64,000 nt of DNA from Bacteroidota bacterium (GTDB lineage: Bacteria; Bacteroidota; Bacteroidia; Cytophagales; Cytophagaceae), in the NCBI GenBank assembly GCA_023392125.1, contig JAEVZS010000017.1, forward strand, positions 296,688-360,687, read 5' to 3'. A program made the translations under genes and the position numbers. Shown piece by piece: positions 26,085 through 36,298 of the stretch; position 1 is the first letter of the stretch, and each line of letters starts with the position of its first letter. The notes under the pieces are model-generated. The model ran no database searches. It worked only from the letters and a program-made list of their open reading frames with translations, and was not told the origin of the DNA.

Positions 26085-27092
26085 CTATGACTCGTATTGC
26101 TGAATAGTTTGCTGCAGTATGTCTTTTAACGCATTTTGCAGGGATGCGGGTTGCAGGATTTTTACTTCACTGCCATAGCTCAGTAGCTGCATCAGCAGAT
26201 CGTGGGTAGGGTAGACCGTGAATCGGAAAAGGCTGTGATTTTTGCCCTCACTTATCAGTTCCTGGGAATGATGCAGCGGTAATGCTTTAATATAGTCCGC
26301 TGCTTTTCGGTTAAAAGAAATCAGAACTTCTTCGGGATCTGCATGAAAAGAAGTTATTCCGTAAGCGTGGCGAAAATATTTTTTTCTGTCAAAATCTTCC
26401 GGAACCAGAAACGATGTATCTGTAATAGTTAAGGAAATCATCCGGTCCAGTCCGAATGTTTTTATCTTTTCTGATTCAGGTTCGTTGCCGATGATATACC
26501 AGACACTTTTGAATTGTTTGAGCAGATAGGGCTCTAAGGTGTAGTTTTTATATGTATCGAGCCCGTGTTTTTTGTAATCGAAATTTATTTGCTTGCCTGA
26601 CCGGATAGCGAGAATCAGATCTTCAAGAAAGGGACCGCCCGGAATATAGTCATTGTTGTCAAATTCAATAAAATCGAGCCCGTTGTTGGCAGTGAGTCTT
26701 TTTATGCTGACAGCCTCGGCAATTTTGGATACTGTACCGGAAAAATCCTTCAATACTGAAAGGTGGCTAAACTGACTCAGAATACTGGCGGCAAATTGCA
26801 GGGCATTGAGATCGTTTTCTTTTAACGGGATTTTATCAATTGAATAATCCTCAACTGTATAATGATAGCCTTTCATCCTCTTGTTATAGCTGATTGGCGC
26901 ATGAAATCCCAGCTCTTCATTATATCGCATGTCTTCGATATCTTTTTCAATTGTTCTTACCGAAAGGTAGCTGACACCTAATGCTTCCATGCACGCAAGC
27001 CGGATTTCCTCTTTGGACGGATATTTTTTTGCCCGGTTTACCAGGCATTTATTGATTACCCTGTAGCGGACCATGGCGTCTTTATTAATCAT
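26085..27092 (-). CDS. WYL-domain transcriptional regulator
   Basis: The 335-residue protein has a winged helix-turn-helix at the N-terminus (about residues 1-65, with SVRTIEKDIEDM as recognition helix), a WYL domain in the middle (IRSGKQINFDYKKHG, LEPYLLKQFKSVWYIIG, LDRMISLTITD) and the WCX-like C-terminal region (VLISFNRKAADYIKALPLHHSQEL, FTVYPTHDLLMQLLSYGSEVKILQPASL). Such regulators often respond to nucleic-acid ligands or other signals and are abundant near DNA-damage and defence genes; none is adjacent here. Confidence 0.93.
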   Translation of the reverse strand: MINKDAMVRYRVINKCLVNRAKKYPSKEEIRLACMEALGVSYLSVRTIEKDIEDMRYNEELGFHAPISYNKRMKGYHYTVEDYSIDKIPLKENDLNALQFAASILSQFSHLSVLKDFSGTVSKIAEAVSIKRLTANNGLDFIEFDNNDYIPGGPFLEDLILAIRSGKQINFDYKKHGLDTYKNYTLEPYLLKQFKSVWYIIGNEPESEKIKTFGLDRMISLTITDTSFLVPEDFDRKKYFRHAYGITSFHADPEEVLISFNRKAADYIKALPLHHSQELISEGKNHSLFRFTVYPTHDLLMQLLSYGSEVKILQPASLQNALKDILQQTIQQYES

Positions 27093-27224
27093 GTTTTGGC
27101 GAGGTTTTTTTTAATGTCTGTATATTGCCCGGACACTAGCTATAGAGAACAGGCCTTTCGATAATTAAATCTATAAATTAATTAAAATATTTTTACTTTT
27201 AACTTATCCGGTAGCATCATATCT

Positions 27225-28289
27225 ATGACGAATTATTATGAAATATTGGGCGTTGCATTCAATGTCAGTGAGTATGAGTTAAAAGAACGTTACAAAAAAC
27301 TGGCGCTGCAGAATCATCCGGATAAGCATGGAGGAGATCCGCATTACGAGGAGCGGTTTAAAAGTATATCGGAGGCGTATCGGGTATTGTCGGATCCTGT
27401 TGCCCGCAAACGATACGATTTGAAATTATTTTATGGCAGAAGCTCGTCTCTGGAACCAGCTCCGGCTTCAGGTCCAACTGTCAAAAGGGCCCGCCCATCC
27501 GGAAAACCCGCCCCAAAGCCGGTTGTCAAAGTCAGCGCTAAAGGATATGTTTATCTCGGGCTGCTGATCGGGACGTTGATTACCGGCGGGGTTTTACTGT
27601 ATTATGGTATGAATACCTACGCCAGTAAATCCTATTACAGAGAGGCCGAATCGTTGTTTTATTCCGAAAATTATCAGAAAGCATTCCTGAAGTATATGCA
27701 GGTGCTGGAGGTTGATCCTGAAAATGCCGGGGCATATGAGCGATTGGGAGATCTCCGGATTGAATTAATGGGTGATCATGCCGGAGCAATCGAATTTTAC
27801 AGAAAAGCAATACGATACTCGGATTCTGCCCATACCGGTTTGTATCTCAAAGCCGGAAAAGCTATGCAAAAGTATAGCGGGACGGAAGAGGCCGGCAGGT
27901 TTTTAAAAAAAATAGTAATACAATATCCCGGACTTGACTCGGTCTGGGTGCTTCTCGGGGAGGTGTATTATGCTGCCGGAGATTATCCGGAGGCGCTACA
28001 GGCATTTGAGAAGGCAGCTATGATTGATGCGTCATATGCGGAAGCGCTGTATGGCAAGGCTCTGGTCCAGTATATCCTGACTGATTATACGGGTTCTTTA
28101 AAGACCTGCGATCTGCTTATGGTTCGGGTAACCGACAATCCCGCGCTTTATATGCTCAGGGCCAGAAATTATCTGGAAATAAAGGATACACTTATGGCAT
28201 GTACGGATTTGCATAAGGCTAATCTGTACGGATTTCCGTATGCAGAGCAGTTTATTACAGAGGTGTGCAACACTACGGCAGCGCCTTAG
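27225..28289 (+). CDS. J-domain protein with transmembrane helix and TPR repeats
   Basis: The 354-residue protein has an N-terminal J domain (residues 1-68) with the HPD motif at 31-33, a basic Pro/Ala linker, a transmembrane helix (about residues 107-127) and a C-terminal TPR array (about 135-345) with SENYQKAFLKYMQVLEVDPENAGAYERLGDL-like units. The J domain faces the cytoplasm and should stimulate DnaK, while the TPRs face the periplasm. That topology is unusual for a co-chaperone. The substrate is unknown. Confidence 0.88.
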   Translation: MTNYYEILGVAFNVSEYELKERYKKLALQNHPDKHGGDPHYEERFKSISEAYRVLSDPVARKRYDLKLFYGRSSSLEPAPASGPTVKRARPSGKPAPKPVVKVSAKGYVYLGLLIGTLITGGVLLYYGMNTYASKSYYREAESLFYSENYQKAFLKYMQVLEVDPENAGAYERLGDLRIELMGDHAGAIEFYRKAIRYSDSAHTGLYLKAGKAMQKYSGTEEAGRFLKKIVIQYPGLDSVWVLLGEVYYAAGDYPEALQAFEKAAMIDASYAEALYGKALVQYILTDYTGSLKTCDLLMVRVTDNPALYMLRARNYLEIKDTLMACTDLHKANLYGFPYAEQFITEVCNTTAAP

Positions 28290-28360
28290 ATGCGAAAAAG
28301 TCGCAACAATTCCATAATTTTATCATTTAGATAGTGAAGTTATCGGGGAAACAGATTTTT

Positions 28361-31300
28361 ATGAGAATAGTATTTTTACTACTGCTTTTTGTTCGATTCT
28401 ATAATCTTTGTGCAGAAGGGGTACCCGGACCGGAGGTAAATTACCGGAGTAAGGAAAATCCGTATTACTGGAAATGGAGAATACCGGAGCCCGGTTACTG
28501 GCAACAGGATGTACACTATCAGATTCATGCCCGTCTGGATGATTCCACAGGAATTTTATACGGAGAAGAATATACGCTTACTTATTGGAACAATTCTCCG
28601 CATGCGCTGAATGAGCTGTTCTTTCATGTCTACCAGAATGCCTTTACCCCGGGCAGCTATTATCATGATCTGAACAAGAATAATACGGTCAGGGTGAATT
28701 TTGGCAAGTTTGAAGCGCAGGGGCTTGGTACGGCGATTGAAGATCTCAGGGTGAATGGCCGCATGGCAGATACTGTTATGGACAATACTGTTTTAAAGGT
28801 AATTCTGAATGAGCCTCTTTTGTCGGGCGACAGCCTGCAGGTGACTATGCGATTCAGGACGTATTTTGATACAGGTACGATGCGCAGGCGTATGAAGACC
28901 TTCGAATCATTCAACAACAGGCATTATGACGGGGTTCACTGGTATCCGGCTGTTGCTGTATATGACGCGGTATTCGGCTGGTCGACCGATCAGCATCTGG
29001 ACAAAGAGTTTTATAATAATTTTGGTCAGTATGATATCCGGCTGACATTGCCCCAGCACTATATAGTCGAAGCTACCGGTTATCTGATGAACGAAGAGGA
29101 GGTGTTACCATCAGAGCTAAAGGAGAAAATTAAGCTATCCAACTTCTTTAATCGTGAACCAGGAAGCCCGGTTACGCAGCCGGTTCCGGCGGAATCCGGT
29201 AAGTATAAGACCTGGTATTTTAAGGCGATCAATGTGCATAATTTTGCATTTACTGCAGATCCGGACTATCGGATCGAAGAAATTGAGTGGAAGGGCATCA
29301 AGGTTATTGCACTTGTGGAAGAGCCTAATGCTCCCGGCTGGAAAGGGGCTGCCGAGTTTACCCGAAAGGTTATTGAGGTATATTCCAGGGATTTTGGTAT
29401 GTATATCTGGCCGAAAATTATTGTTGCGGATGCAAAGGATGGTATGGAATACCCGATGCTGACACTTGATAACGGGACTTATCCTTCCAACCAGTACTTG
29501 CTGGCTCATGAAGTCGGGCATATGTGGTTTTATGGTATGCTGGGAAGCAATGAGACTTACCGGGCTTTTATGGACGAAGGTTTTACCCAGTTTCTTACGA
29601 TCTGGTCTATTGATCGGATTGTAGGCGCGGAGCGGAAGAGACTGGGCAAGAATAAGTATGTAACGAGGTATCTGGAGCCGGTGATCAACCGGCAGGAGCG
29701 ACTGTATTATCCGTATATCAACCATGTTCAGACAGGTACAGATGAACCGCTCAATACGCATTCGTCGGCTTTTAACGGAGCCATACGGCATGGCGGAAAT
29801 TACGGATTAGTCTACTACAAGGCCGGTACCATGTTGTACAACCTGCGTTATGTGCTTGGAGATAGTCTTTTTCTGGAGGCTATGAAATACTACGTTGATA
29901 AATGGAAGATTGCTCATCCGTATCCTGATGATTTTCGGAAAGCAGTTATTGAATATACAGGTGCAGATCTTAACTGGTTTTTTGATCAGTGGCTGGAAAC
30001 AACCAAACATATTGATTATGGCATAAAGAAGGTAAAGAAGACCGGAGAATCAACGTATGCCATTACCTTTGAACGTAAAGGGCGTATGCATATGCCGGTT
30101 GAGTTTGTTGTGACGAATGATGAAGGCGAAAAATTTGGGTTCCTGATACCTAATACCTGGTTTGTAAAACAAACAGAGGCAACTGTCTTGCCCAAATGGT
30201 TTGGCTGGGATCTGCTTCAGCCGGAATATACTGCGGAAGTCACTATTTCGGGAAAGCTGAAATCAGTCGAGATTGATCCGGAGCATTACATGGCGGATGT
30301 TGATCTGAGGGATAATAAATATGGAGAAGGAGGCATCCGGAAGCTTGGATTTGACAGCAGGGTGCCCAATGTGCCACAATGGACCAAACAAAAAAACTAT
30401 TACCGTCCGGATTTATGGTACAACAGCTATGACGGTTTGCAGATAGGCCTTCATCTCGAAGGAGATTATACGCGTTATATGAACTACTCGGCCACACTCT
30501 GGTATAATACGGGACTGCTTCAGCAGAATGTACCGGATAGCGTGCGTCGGGATTATCAGCGGTTTGCTTTCACGTATCAATACAATGGTTATTTGTCCAG
30601 ATACTGGCGTGGATTAAGCTGGCAGCATTCAGGAACATTTAATGCAGGTATTCTGAAATTTGATTTAGGTCTGGAGAAGGAGTTCAGAAAGCAGGATGAC
30701 CGTAATCCAAAGTTTTCGAAGGTTTATATCAAGACCAACTACCTGTACAATACGCTGGATTACCGGACTTACCTGTTATATCCCGGACAATGGGGGCCTG
30801 CGGATAGCCGGAAAGGAAACTATCTGAATGCCTCACTGAATATGGGTTATCTGAAGCACTATGTCTATACGAAAGGTTCCGGTGATGTCTCTGCAGATAT
30901 ACGCGCTCCTTTTATTGGGTCCGATTATAATTACTCACAGGCCAGTCTTCAGTGGACAAATTCAGTAGCATGGAAGAAGCTGGATCTTCGTTCCAGGGTG
31001 TTTGGTCAGATAGGTATCGGTGATATTCCTCTGGAATCCCGGTTATATCTTGCCGGCGCCAATCCTGAGGCGCTGATTGATAATAAATTTACCAGAGCCA
31101 GAGGATTTGTACCGGAAGCCTGGACAGGATATGGAACCGGTGTCAATCATTTTCAGTATGGCGGTGGCTTGAATCTGAGAGGTTATGCCGGGTATCTGGC
31201 GCCGGATGAAGATGGAAATTCTCTTATTTATACCTATCACGGGACATCGGGAGCTTCCTGCAACTTAGAGCTTGATTTTGATCGTCTGGTGTCAGTTACA

Positions 31301-31567
31301 CCCAAAAAAGCCTTGCGAAACCTGCATTTCGATACATATCTGTTTACGGATATGGGAATTATCGGAGATCGGCGAGGAGGTGAAACCAGGTTTGGCAGGT
31401 TTAGAATGGATGCCGGTCTGGGTACGGCTATGACTATAAAATTTAGCTATTTCAAGATTAACCCGCTGGTTATACGCTTTGATATGCCGTTGTTTCTCAA
31501 TGCGCCGCCTGCCACAGAAGATTTCTTTCAGTTCCGTTATGTAGTCGGGATCAGCAGAAGCTTCTGA
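28361..31567 (+). CDS. M1 family metallopeptidase (aminopeptidase N-like)
   Basis: The exported zinc aminopeptidase has 1068 residues from ATG 28361, which opens a signal peptide (MRIVFLLLLFVRFYNLCAEG); a GTG at 28334 would add nine residues. The zinc site HEVGH (residues 383-387) is followed after 18 residues by the third ligand Glu406 (NETYRAFMDEG), the M1 pattern. A long C-terminal part of about 450 residues has strand-rich features and a final Phe (VGISRSF), resembling an outer-membrane barrel domain, so the peptidase may be fused to a barrel. It follows the J-domain/TPR gene by 71 bases. Confidence 0.9.
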   Translation: MRIVFLLLLFVRFYNLCAEGVPGPEVNYRSKENPYYWKWRIPEPGYWQQDVHYQIHARLDDSTGILYGEEYTLTYWNNSPHALNELFFHVYQNAFTPGSYYHDLNKNNTVRVNFGKFEAQGLGTAIEDLRVNGRMADTVMDNTVLKVILNEPLLSGDSLQVTMRFRTYFDTGTMRRRMKTFESFNNRHYDGVHWYPAVAVYDAVFGWSTDQHLDKEFYNNFGQYDIRLTLPQHYIVEATGYLMNEEEVLPSELKEKIKLSNFFNREPGSPVTQPVPAESGKYKTWYFKAINVHNFAFTADPDYRIEEIEWKGIKVIALVEEPNAPGWKGAAEFTRKVIEVYSRDFGMYIWPKIIVADAKDGMEYPMLTLDNGTYPSNQYLLAHEVGHMWFYGMLGSNETYRAFMDEGFTQFLTIWSIDRIVGAERKRLGKNKYVTRYLEPVINRQERLYYPYINHVQTGTDEPLNTHSSAFNGAIRHGGNYGLVYYKAGTMLYNLRYVLGDSLFLEAMKYYVDKWKIAHPYPDDFRKAVIEYTGADLNWFFDQWLETTKHIDYGIKKVKKTGESTYAITFERKGRMHMPVEFVVTNDEGEKFGFLIPNTWFVKQTEATVLPKWFGWDLLQPEYTAEVTISGKLKSVEIDPEHYMADVDLRDNKYGEGGIRKLGFDSRVPNVPQWTKQKNYYRPDLWYNSYDGLQIGLHLEGDYTRYMNYSATLWYNTGLLQQNVPDSVRRDYQRFAFTYQYNGYLSRYWRGLSWQHSGTFNAGILKFDLGLEKEFRKQDDRNPKFSKVYIKTNYLYNTLDYRTYLLYPGQWGPADSRKGNYLNASLNMGYLKHYVYTKGSGDVSADIRAPFIGSDYNYSQASLQWTNSVAWKKLDLRSRVFGQIGIGDIPLESRLYLAGANPEALIDNKFTRARGFVPEAWTGYGTGVNHFQYGGGLNLRGYAGYLAPDEDGNSLIYTYHGTSGASCNLELDFDRLVSVTPKKALRNLHFDTYLFTDMGIIGDRRGGETRFGRFRMDAGLGTAMTIKFSYFKINPLVIRFDMPLFLNAPPATEDFFQFRYVVGISRSF

Positions 31568-32944
31568 TCAGGGATGCATAAAAAAATGCGGGTAAGTTTC
31601 TTTCAGATGCTTTTTTCTGAGCCTGACTTCGGCATTGACGGGATGAGGAGGATATAGATGCTGGACAATCTCAAAGCATTTCCAGGCCATACGCATATTG
31701 TATTGCTCTGTATATATATTGCCGATATCCATATATATGGAAGTAATATAGGGGTTTTGGGCAATTACATTGTCAAATAGCTGTAGTGCTTTGTCATTTT
31801 CACCGAGACCATTATAGTAACTGGCAATAAAAGCATCCAGGAGATAGGCCTTTTTAGTATGCCGTATACTTTTGCGCAGTTTTTCCAGGTAACGGATTTT
31901 ATTAGTAAGATCATCCGGGTTCTGAGAAGGTACAAGAGCAGAAAGAAAATCCTGAAATCTTTTGTTATCGTCTGCCCGTGTCTTCAATAAGGCAAACTCA
32001 TTGTCATAATTTTCATCGGAAGCAAGGTTGCTCTCTGTCAGAATGAGGAATGCTTCAACATATCGTCTCTTTTCAAGGGACTGCTTAAAATTTTGGATAA
32101 TCGTTTCTTTACGGGGGAATACCACATCATTGGAATGGATATATCCATAAATCTGATTTATCCGGGTTTTGAGATCATTGTTTGACTGATAGGCATACAG
32201 GTAGTACTGATGACCAAATTCACTCAGGTTGGTATTTTTCCGGTATTCTTCGAGAAAATAGACTGCTTTGTATCGTTTGCCGGAATTGTTAAAAGCAAAC
32301 TCCATTCGTTCCGGAACTTTGTTCTGACTGACAAGAGCCCTGCTGATTGCCGGATGCAATTGGGTTTCATAAAGAAGATACCTGGCAAAGATGTCTGCCC
32401 GGGTTTCCAGTAGTATTTCTGAGAATATAAAGCTGGCGACCGGCTGGGAATGTATGGCATATTCAAGTATATTTTCCTTACTCAGCTCGATCAGATTGGC
32501 CGGCTTTTCCGGATCGGACCGGCTTATTCCAAAAAGACTTTCCAGCTCAAAACGTGACCCGACCTGATTTTCTATCCCGTCTCTGTTAAGCATATTCTTT
32601 AATCCCAAACGGTTAAAGAATTCCAGCCGACGGAAATCAATTTCTGCAAATAGCGGAGCCTCATCATAATTTTTAGCCTGTGTATTCAGGAAATAGATTT
32701 TTTCTTTGGCAAAATCGTAGACCCGTCTCTGGTTCTTTCTGGATACATATATAGCTGAATCTGCCAGTGTAACAGCAATGTGTTGGACATTGACGGTATC
32801 CGGCGGATTGGCAAGCGAATCCTTCTCGGCAATTCTCAATAAAACTACTTTGTAGAAAAGAGTCGGGATTTGACTGTAAATCTGCTCAGATCCGCAAAGA
32901 GAAAGCAGTGTAAAGATTACTATTTTTAAACGGATCTGCTGCAT
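31568..32944 (-). CDS. Exported TPR-type protein of unknown function
   Basis: The 458-residue protein has a signal peptide (MQQIRLKIVIFTLLSLCGSEQIYSQ) and a helical body with a TPR-like end (AYLLDAFIASYYNGLGENDKALQLFDNVIAQNPYITSIYMDIGNIYTEQYNMRMAWKC). I do not recognise a family. It begins one base after the start of the J-domain gene stop (TGA/ATG overlap), so it is translationally coupled to it; a joint envelope function of a J protein with a TPR periplasmic protein is an inference. Confidence 0.7.
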   Translation of the reverse strand: MQQIRLKIVIFTLLSLCGSEQIYSQIPTLFYKVVLLRIAEKDSLANPPDTVNVQHIAVTLADSAIYVSRKNQRRVYDFAKEKIYFLNTQAKNYDEAPLFAEIDFRRLEFFNRLGLKNMLNRDGIENQVGSRFELESLFGISRSDPEKPANLIELSKENILEYAIHSQPVASFIFSEILLETRADIFARYLLYETQLHPAISRALVSQNKVPERMEFAFNNSGKRYKAVYFLEEYRKNTNLSEFGHQYYLYAYQSNNDLKTRINQIYGYIHSNDVVFPRKETIIQNFKQSLEKRRYVEAFLILTESNLASDENYDNEFALLKTRADDNKRFQDFLSALVPSQNPDDLTNKIRYLEKLRKSIRHTKKAYLLDAFIASYYNGLGENDKALQLFDNVIAQNPYITSIYMDIGNIYTEQYNMRMAWKCFEIVQHLYPPHPVNAEVRLRKKHLKETYPHFFMHP

Positions 32945-33480
32945 CAGAAAAATTTTTTGGCTTCCTTAAACCAGGTTCCGGTCCGTTTTATAAAATAGAC
33001 CGCCCCGGAAATAAACGGAAGCATCAGGAGAATTACAATAATATGCGTTTTGTGCAGAACATACGCACAAAGCAGAATAACACTTGCACTGAAGAGGTAG
33101 CAGAGACCGGCTGCCACATAAATCAGCACGAAGGCAGGGTAGTACCATGGCGACTGTCTGAATCGTTCCTTGCTTTTCAGAAATTCCTGATAGCGTAACC
33201 GGGCTTCTTCTTCCACTTTTTCCTGCTGCCGCTTTTTCCAGGCCATATATGCTTCGTAGGAGCTCATGGGATTGCGATAGCTTTGCTGAAAGGAAGCTCT
33301 GGAACCTTCGTTTATCAGAATATCATAGGCTCTTTTAATACGTAAAAATTCGCTGTCTGCACCGGGAGACTGGTTTATATCCGGATGGAATTTTTTTGCC
33401 ATACGTCTGTAAGCCCGTCGGATTTCCTGTTCGGTAGCATTGGGTGAAACCCCTAATATGTCATAGTATGACTCAGCCAT
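32944..33480 (-). CDS. J-domain membrane protein
   Basis: The protein (178 residues) has a J domain at residues 1-68 with HPD at 32-34 (FHPDINQS), a charged linker, and two transmembrane helices (about 115-135 and 140-160). The C-terminus is short and charged. It should recruit DnaK to the membrane. It starts the leftward transcript with the TPR gene at 31568 (one-base overlap) and is the second membrane J protein within 6 kb. Confidence 0.9.
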   Translation of the reverse strand: MAESYYDILGVSPNATEQEIRRAYRRMAKKFHPDINQSPGADSEFLRIKRAYDILINEGSRASFQQSYRNPMSSYEAYMAWKKRQQEKVEEEARLRYQEFLKSKERFRQSPWYYPAFVLIYVAAGLCYLFSASVILLCAYVLHKTHIIVILLMLPFISGAVYFIKRTGTWFKEAKKFF

Positions 33481-33521
33481 TCGTACTAAATTAACAAGTT
33501 TGGGACAAAAATGTAATTGGA

Positions 33522-35501
33522 TTAGTGTCTAATTATTAACTGAATCTTTACTTCGTTTCTGTTATTTTGTTGACTGTTAGTGATTTTGTTTTCGGTCGGC
33601 AGGGCTTCAAAGTAGGTGAAACGGGCTAATTTAAAACGAATATCGGCTTTTTGATGTATACGAAGTCTGCTGTTCAGTACCAGCCTGAATCCTTGCCCGT
33701 AGTAGCTGGCGACCGAGAAATTATAAAGAAGGTCTTTTTCGTAGCTGTACAGACCTGTTTCAAAGTTGTCTGTATCGAACAAGGCAATCCGGCATGAAAG
33801 ACTATGAGCGCCGATATTCAGCGAAAGATCGTTGAGTATTCCTATACCTGAGTTGATTTGTGCATGGTGCCGGAAGCGAATGTATTGCAATCGCGAATTA
33901 AATACAATCTTGTCGTTTCCTGATCGAAACTGAATAATAACCTGCTGTCGTACAACAGGATCAGAGGCAGAGACAGGCTGCCGGTCAGTATTTCGATCCT
34001 TGCTTTTGGTCCGGATCTGTATAAAGAATGACTGATATCTGTTATATCTTTTTTCAATTTTCAGAGCAAGGTCTTCACCTGCCGAAGGTCTGTCGATCTG
34101 GTAGCTGAGCCAGGGAAACCGGAAGAGATCGGCATACGCTGAAACAGTAAGATTTCTGCCGGGAAGGAACCGGATACCGCTATATAGACCACGTTCGTTG
34201 AAGGGAGATGAGTTTTCAGAAAGCGCGTTGGAGTAAAAACTATGAAAATGGCGATCGTAGCTGCGGATCAGGACAGCCCAGTCTACTGTAGGAGAGACCG
34301 GGAGGATGGAGCCGACAATACAGGCATTTGCGCCGGAAAGACTTCGGGCTCCTTCGCCAAACAGGCTGATGCTTTTAAGTGATGCGGAAAAGTCCATGCT
34401 GCTGACCCAGTTCTGATTGCCCCTGAAATAATAAGAATTGTATAATGTCTCTCCGGGTAAAAGTGTCCTGGAGTGCCAGGTGTACAGGGTATTGCTGCCG
34501 ATAGAAAAGGAGTTTCTGTGATTTTGATATCGAATGCCAAGACCTTCATCCAGCGTAAAGAAGTTATGTTTCTTTGCCTGTTCTGACAGTGTACGATGAT
34601 ACCCTCCGGAAATAATTGAGCTGACGGATTCGTTATCGGCCGGAGTGCCGTCCTGATGACGGAATGAGCTGAACAATATGACTGAAAGAGACGCTGAAAT
34701 CCGGAGATGAACAGCTGCTCCCCTGAAATATCCGGATTCAGCTACTGAGGTAAAAGGTTTGATACCGGGAGCACTTTTGCGAACAGCTGTTATGGTTTCC
34801 ATACTTTTGCCAAGCGCGAAACCTGTGCCGAATACAAGTCCCTGACCATGCTGGATTGTATAATCACCCAGGCTTATTTTTTTGAATATACCTCTGTCGA
34901 ATACAGTTATGTGAAAAGAATAAAAGTCAAATCCATAAAAACGGTTCCGGGGAGTAAATCGGACAGGCTCACCGGCATCTTTGTCAAATTGTACACCCAG
35001 ACTTAATTTACCTTGTTGAATAAAACGGTAACGGCCATTAATTTTCAGAAGACTCCCCGTAAAATTTCTTTGTGAACTAAGGTTCCGGGGTTCAGTATAT
35101 TCTGTATTAAAAATCAGGGAATGCTTTTGTGACCGCTTTTCTGTTTCGGATGATTTGTGTGAAGAAACGCGGACAAACGGGCTGATTTGCCGGATAACCG
35201 AAATATCAAAGTGCTCGATTGACTGCAATTCATAAATGGAGAGAATATGGCCTGTCGTCTTTCGGTGCTCAAGTAAACTGCGTACCTGTTTTTCGGAAAG
35301 AAAAGGAATCTCTTTCAGCTCATCGTAACCGGCTCTGTTAAGATCGACCGGATTTTCGGAAAGCTCGGTCAGGGCAGAGTGCTGTGCTTCGGTATACAGC
35401 TCTGCATCGGTCACCTCATTTTCCGGTTCCGAAACTGTCTGTGCAAACACAGGAAGTAAAGGCAATAATAAAAGGAGACAGAGAAATACAAAAAGATTCA
35501 C
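33522..35501 (-). CDS. Helix-hairpin-helix protein with predicted outer-membrane barrel
   Basis: The 659-residue protein starts at GTG 35501 with a signal peptide (NLFVFLCLLLLLPLLPVFAQ). Residues about 45-110 hold two ComEA-type helix-hairpin-helix repeats (VDLNRAGYDELKEIPFLSEKQVRSLLEHR and SIYELQSIEHFDISVIRQI). The rest (about 120-659) alternates strands and ends with a polar tail, like a large barrel. In Bacteroidota such HhH-barrel proteins occur beside genes for DNA uptake or PorV/PorQ-like partners, but function is not established. Its first codon overlaps the previous gene by four bases. Confidence 0.85.
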   Translation of the reverse strand: MNLFVFLCLLLLLPLLPVFAQTVSEPENEVTDAELYTEAQHSALTELSENPVDLNRAGYDELKEIPFLSEKQVRSLLEHRKTTGHILSIYELQSIEHFDISVIRQISPFVRVSSHKSSETEKRSQKHSLIFNTEYTEPRNLSSQRNFTGSLLKINGRYRFIQQGKLSLGVQFDKDAGEPVRFTPRNRFYGFDFYSFHITVFDRGIFKKISLGDYTIQHGQGLVFGTGFALGKSMETITAVRKSAPGIKPFTSVAESGYFRGAAVHLRISASLSVILFSSFRHQDGTPADNESVSSIISGGYHRTLSEQAKKHNFFTLDEGLGIRYQNHRNSFSIGSNTLYTWHSRTLLPGETLYNSYYFRGNQNWVSSMDFSASLKSISLFGEGARSLSGANACIVGSILPVSPTVDWAVLIRSYDRHFHSFYSNALSENSSPFNERGLYSGIRFLPGRNLTVSAYADLFRFPWLSYQIDRPSAGEDLALKIEKRYNRYQSFFIQIRTKSKDRNTDRQPVSASDPVVRQQVIIQFRSGNDKIVFNSRLQYIRFRHHAQINSGIGILNDLSLNIGAHSLSCRIALFDTDNFETGLYSYEKDLLYNFSVASYYGQGFRLVLNSRLRIHQKADIRFKLARFTYFEALPTENKITNSQQNNRNEVKIQLIIRH

Positions 35502-36298
35502 AGCTGATATTCCACAGAAAGAAAGTGAGACATGGGCAGAACCGGGTGAGTGACTGATGCGTAGGAGATCCGGAAAGCAGCGCCGCTCACACCAAAGCCA
35601 AGATGAATCCGGCCGGGCGCTGAAGAATATCCGCCCCGGAGGCGGAGAGATTCATAAATCCCATATTCCAGTCCTGTGCGTACAGAGCCGGGAAACCCCG
35701 GCTCTTTTACCAGTTCGATGCTGACTTTAGCGAATTGTGAGGGAGACCAGTGCAGTCCGGTTGCCATGATAACGGGAATATATAAAGAGGCTTCTCCGGC
35801 GAGGCGGCTAAGGGTAAAATTAGAAATGTATGCTCCGAAGATGAGGTTTTCGGACAATTGACTATGGCCGCCAAAATCGAAGCTGATTTTCCGGGTGCTG
35901 CCTGAACCTGCAATGTTATATGAATGAGTATTAAACCGTAAGCCAAGACTTACCGGTGCAATATGATGCGCATAAAGAGCCGAAAAGGTATTGATGTTAA
36001 AGTTGCTGTTGCCGTATCTCGATACTGTCAGCGCTCCTGTTCCCGTTTTAAGCGGCCTCATTATTCCGAAGCGGTTTCGCATACCGGCCATGATTCCGAA
36101 GGGAATTTCAGAGAATACAGCGATTTGGGCTTGCCGGCTGGTGGTGAGACCACTACTGTTTCCGCAAAGCGCCTCACTGTTACGGCTGTATGATAAAATA
36201 CCTCCCAGTCCTGCATTTTCGGCTCCGCCTGACATATTTTGGGCATGCAGCAGACAGGAAAGGACTGTGAAAGGCAGGAAAAAAAATAGCCTTTTCAT
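35498..36298 (-). CDS. PorV/PorQ-like outer-membrane protein
   Basis: The 266-residue protein has a signal peptide (MKRLFFFLPFTVLSCLLHAQ) and the FadL/PorV/PorQ-like barrel pattern: GAENAGLGGILSYSRNSEALCGNSSGLTT, then SFDFGGHSQLSENLIFGAYISNFT, VKVSIELVKEPGFPGSVRTGLEYGIYESLRLRGGYSSAPGRIHLGFGV. It precedes the HhH-barrel gene with a four-base overlap and so is co-translated with it. Its similarity class is seen in T9SS contexts, but a direct role in that system is not supported here. Confidence 0.75.
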   Translation of the reverse strand: MKRLFFFLPFTVLSCLLHAQNMSGGAENAGLGGILSYSRNSEALCGNSSGLTTSRQAQIAVFSEIPFGIMAGMRNRFGIMRPLKTGTGALTVSRYGNSNFNINTFSALYAHHIAPVSLGLRFNTHSYNIAGSGSTRKISFDFGGHSQLSENLIFGAYISNFTLSRLAGEASLYIPVIMATGLHWSPSQFAKVSIELVKEPGFPGSVRTGLEYGIYESLRLRGGYSSAPGRIHLGFGVSGAAFRISYASVTHPVLPMSHFLSVEYQL

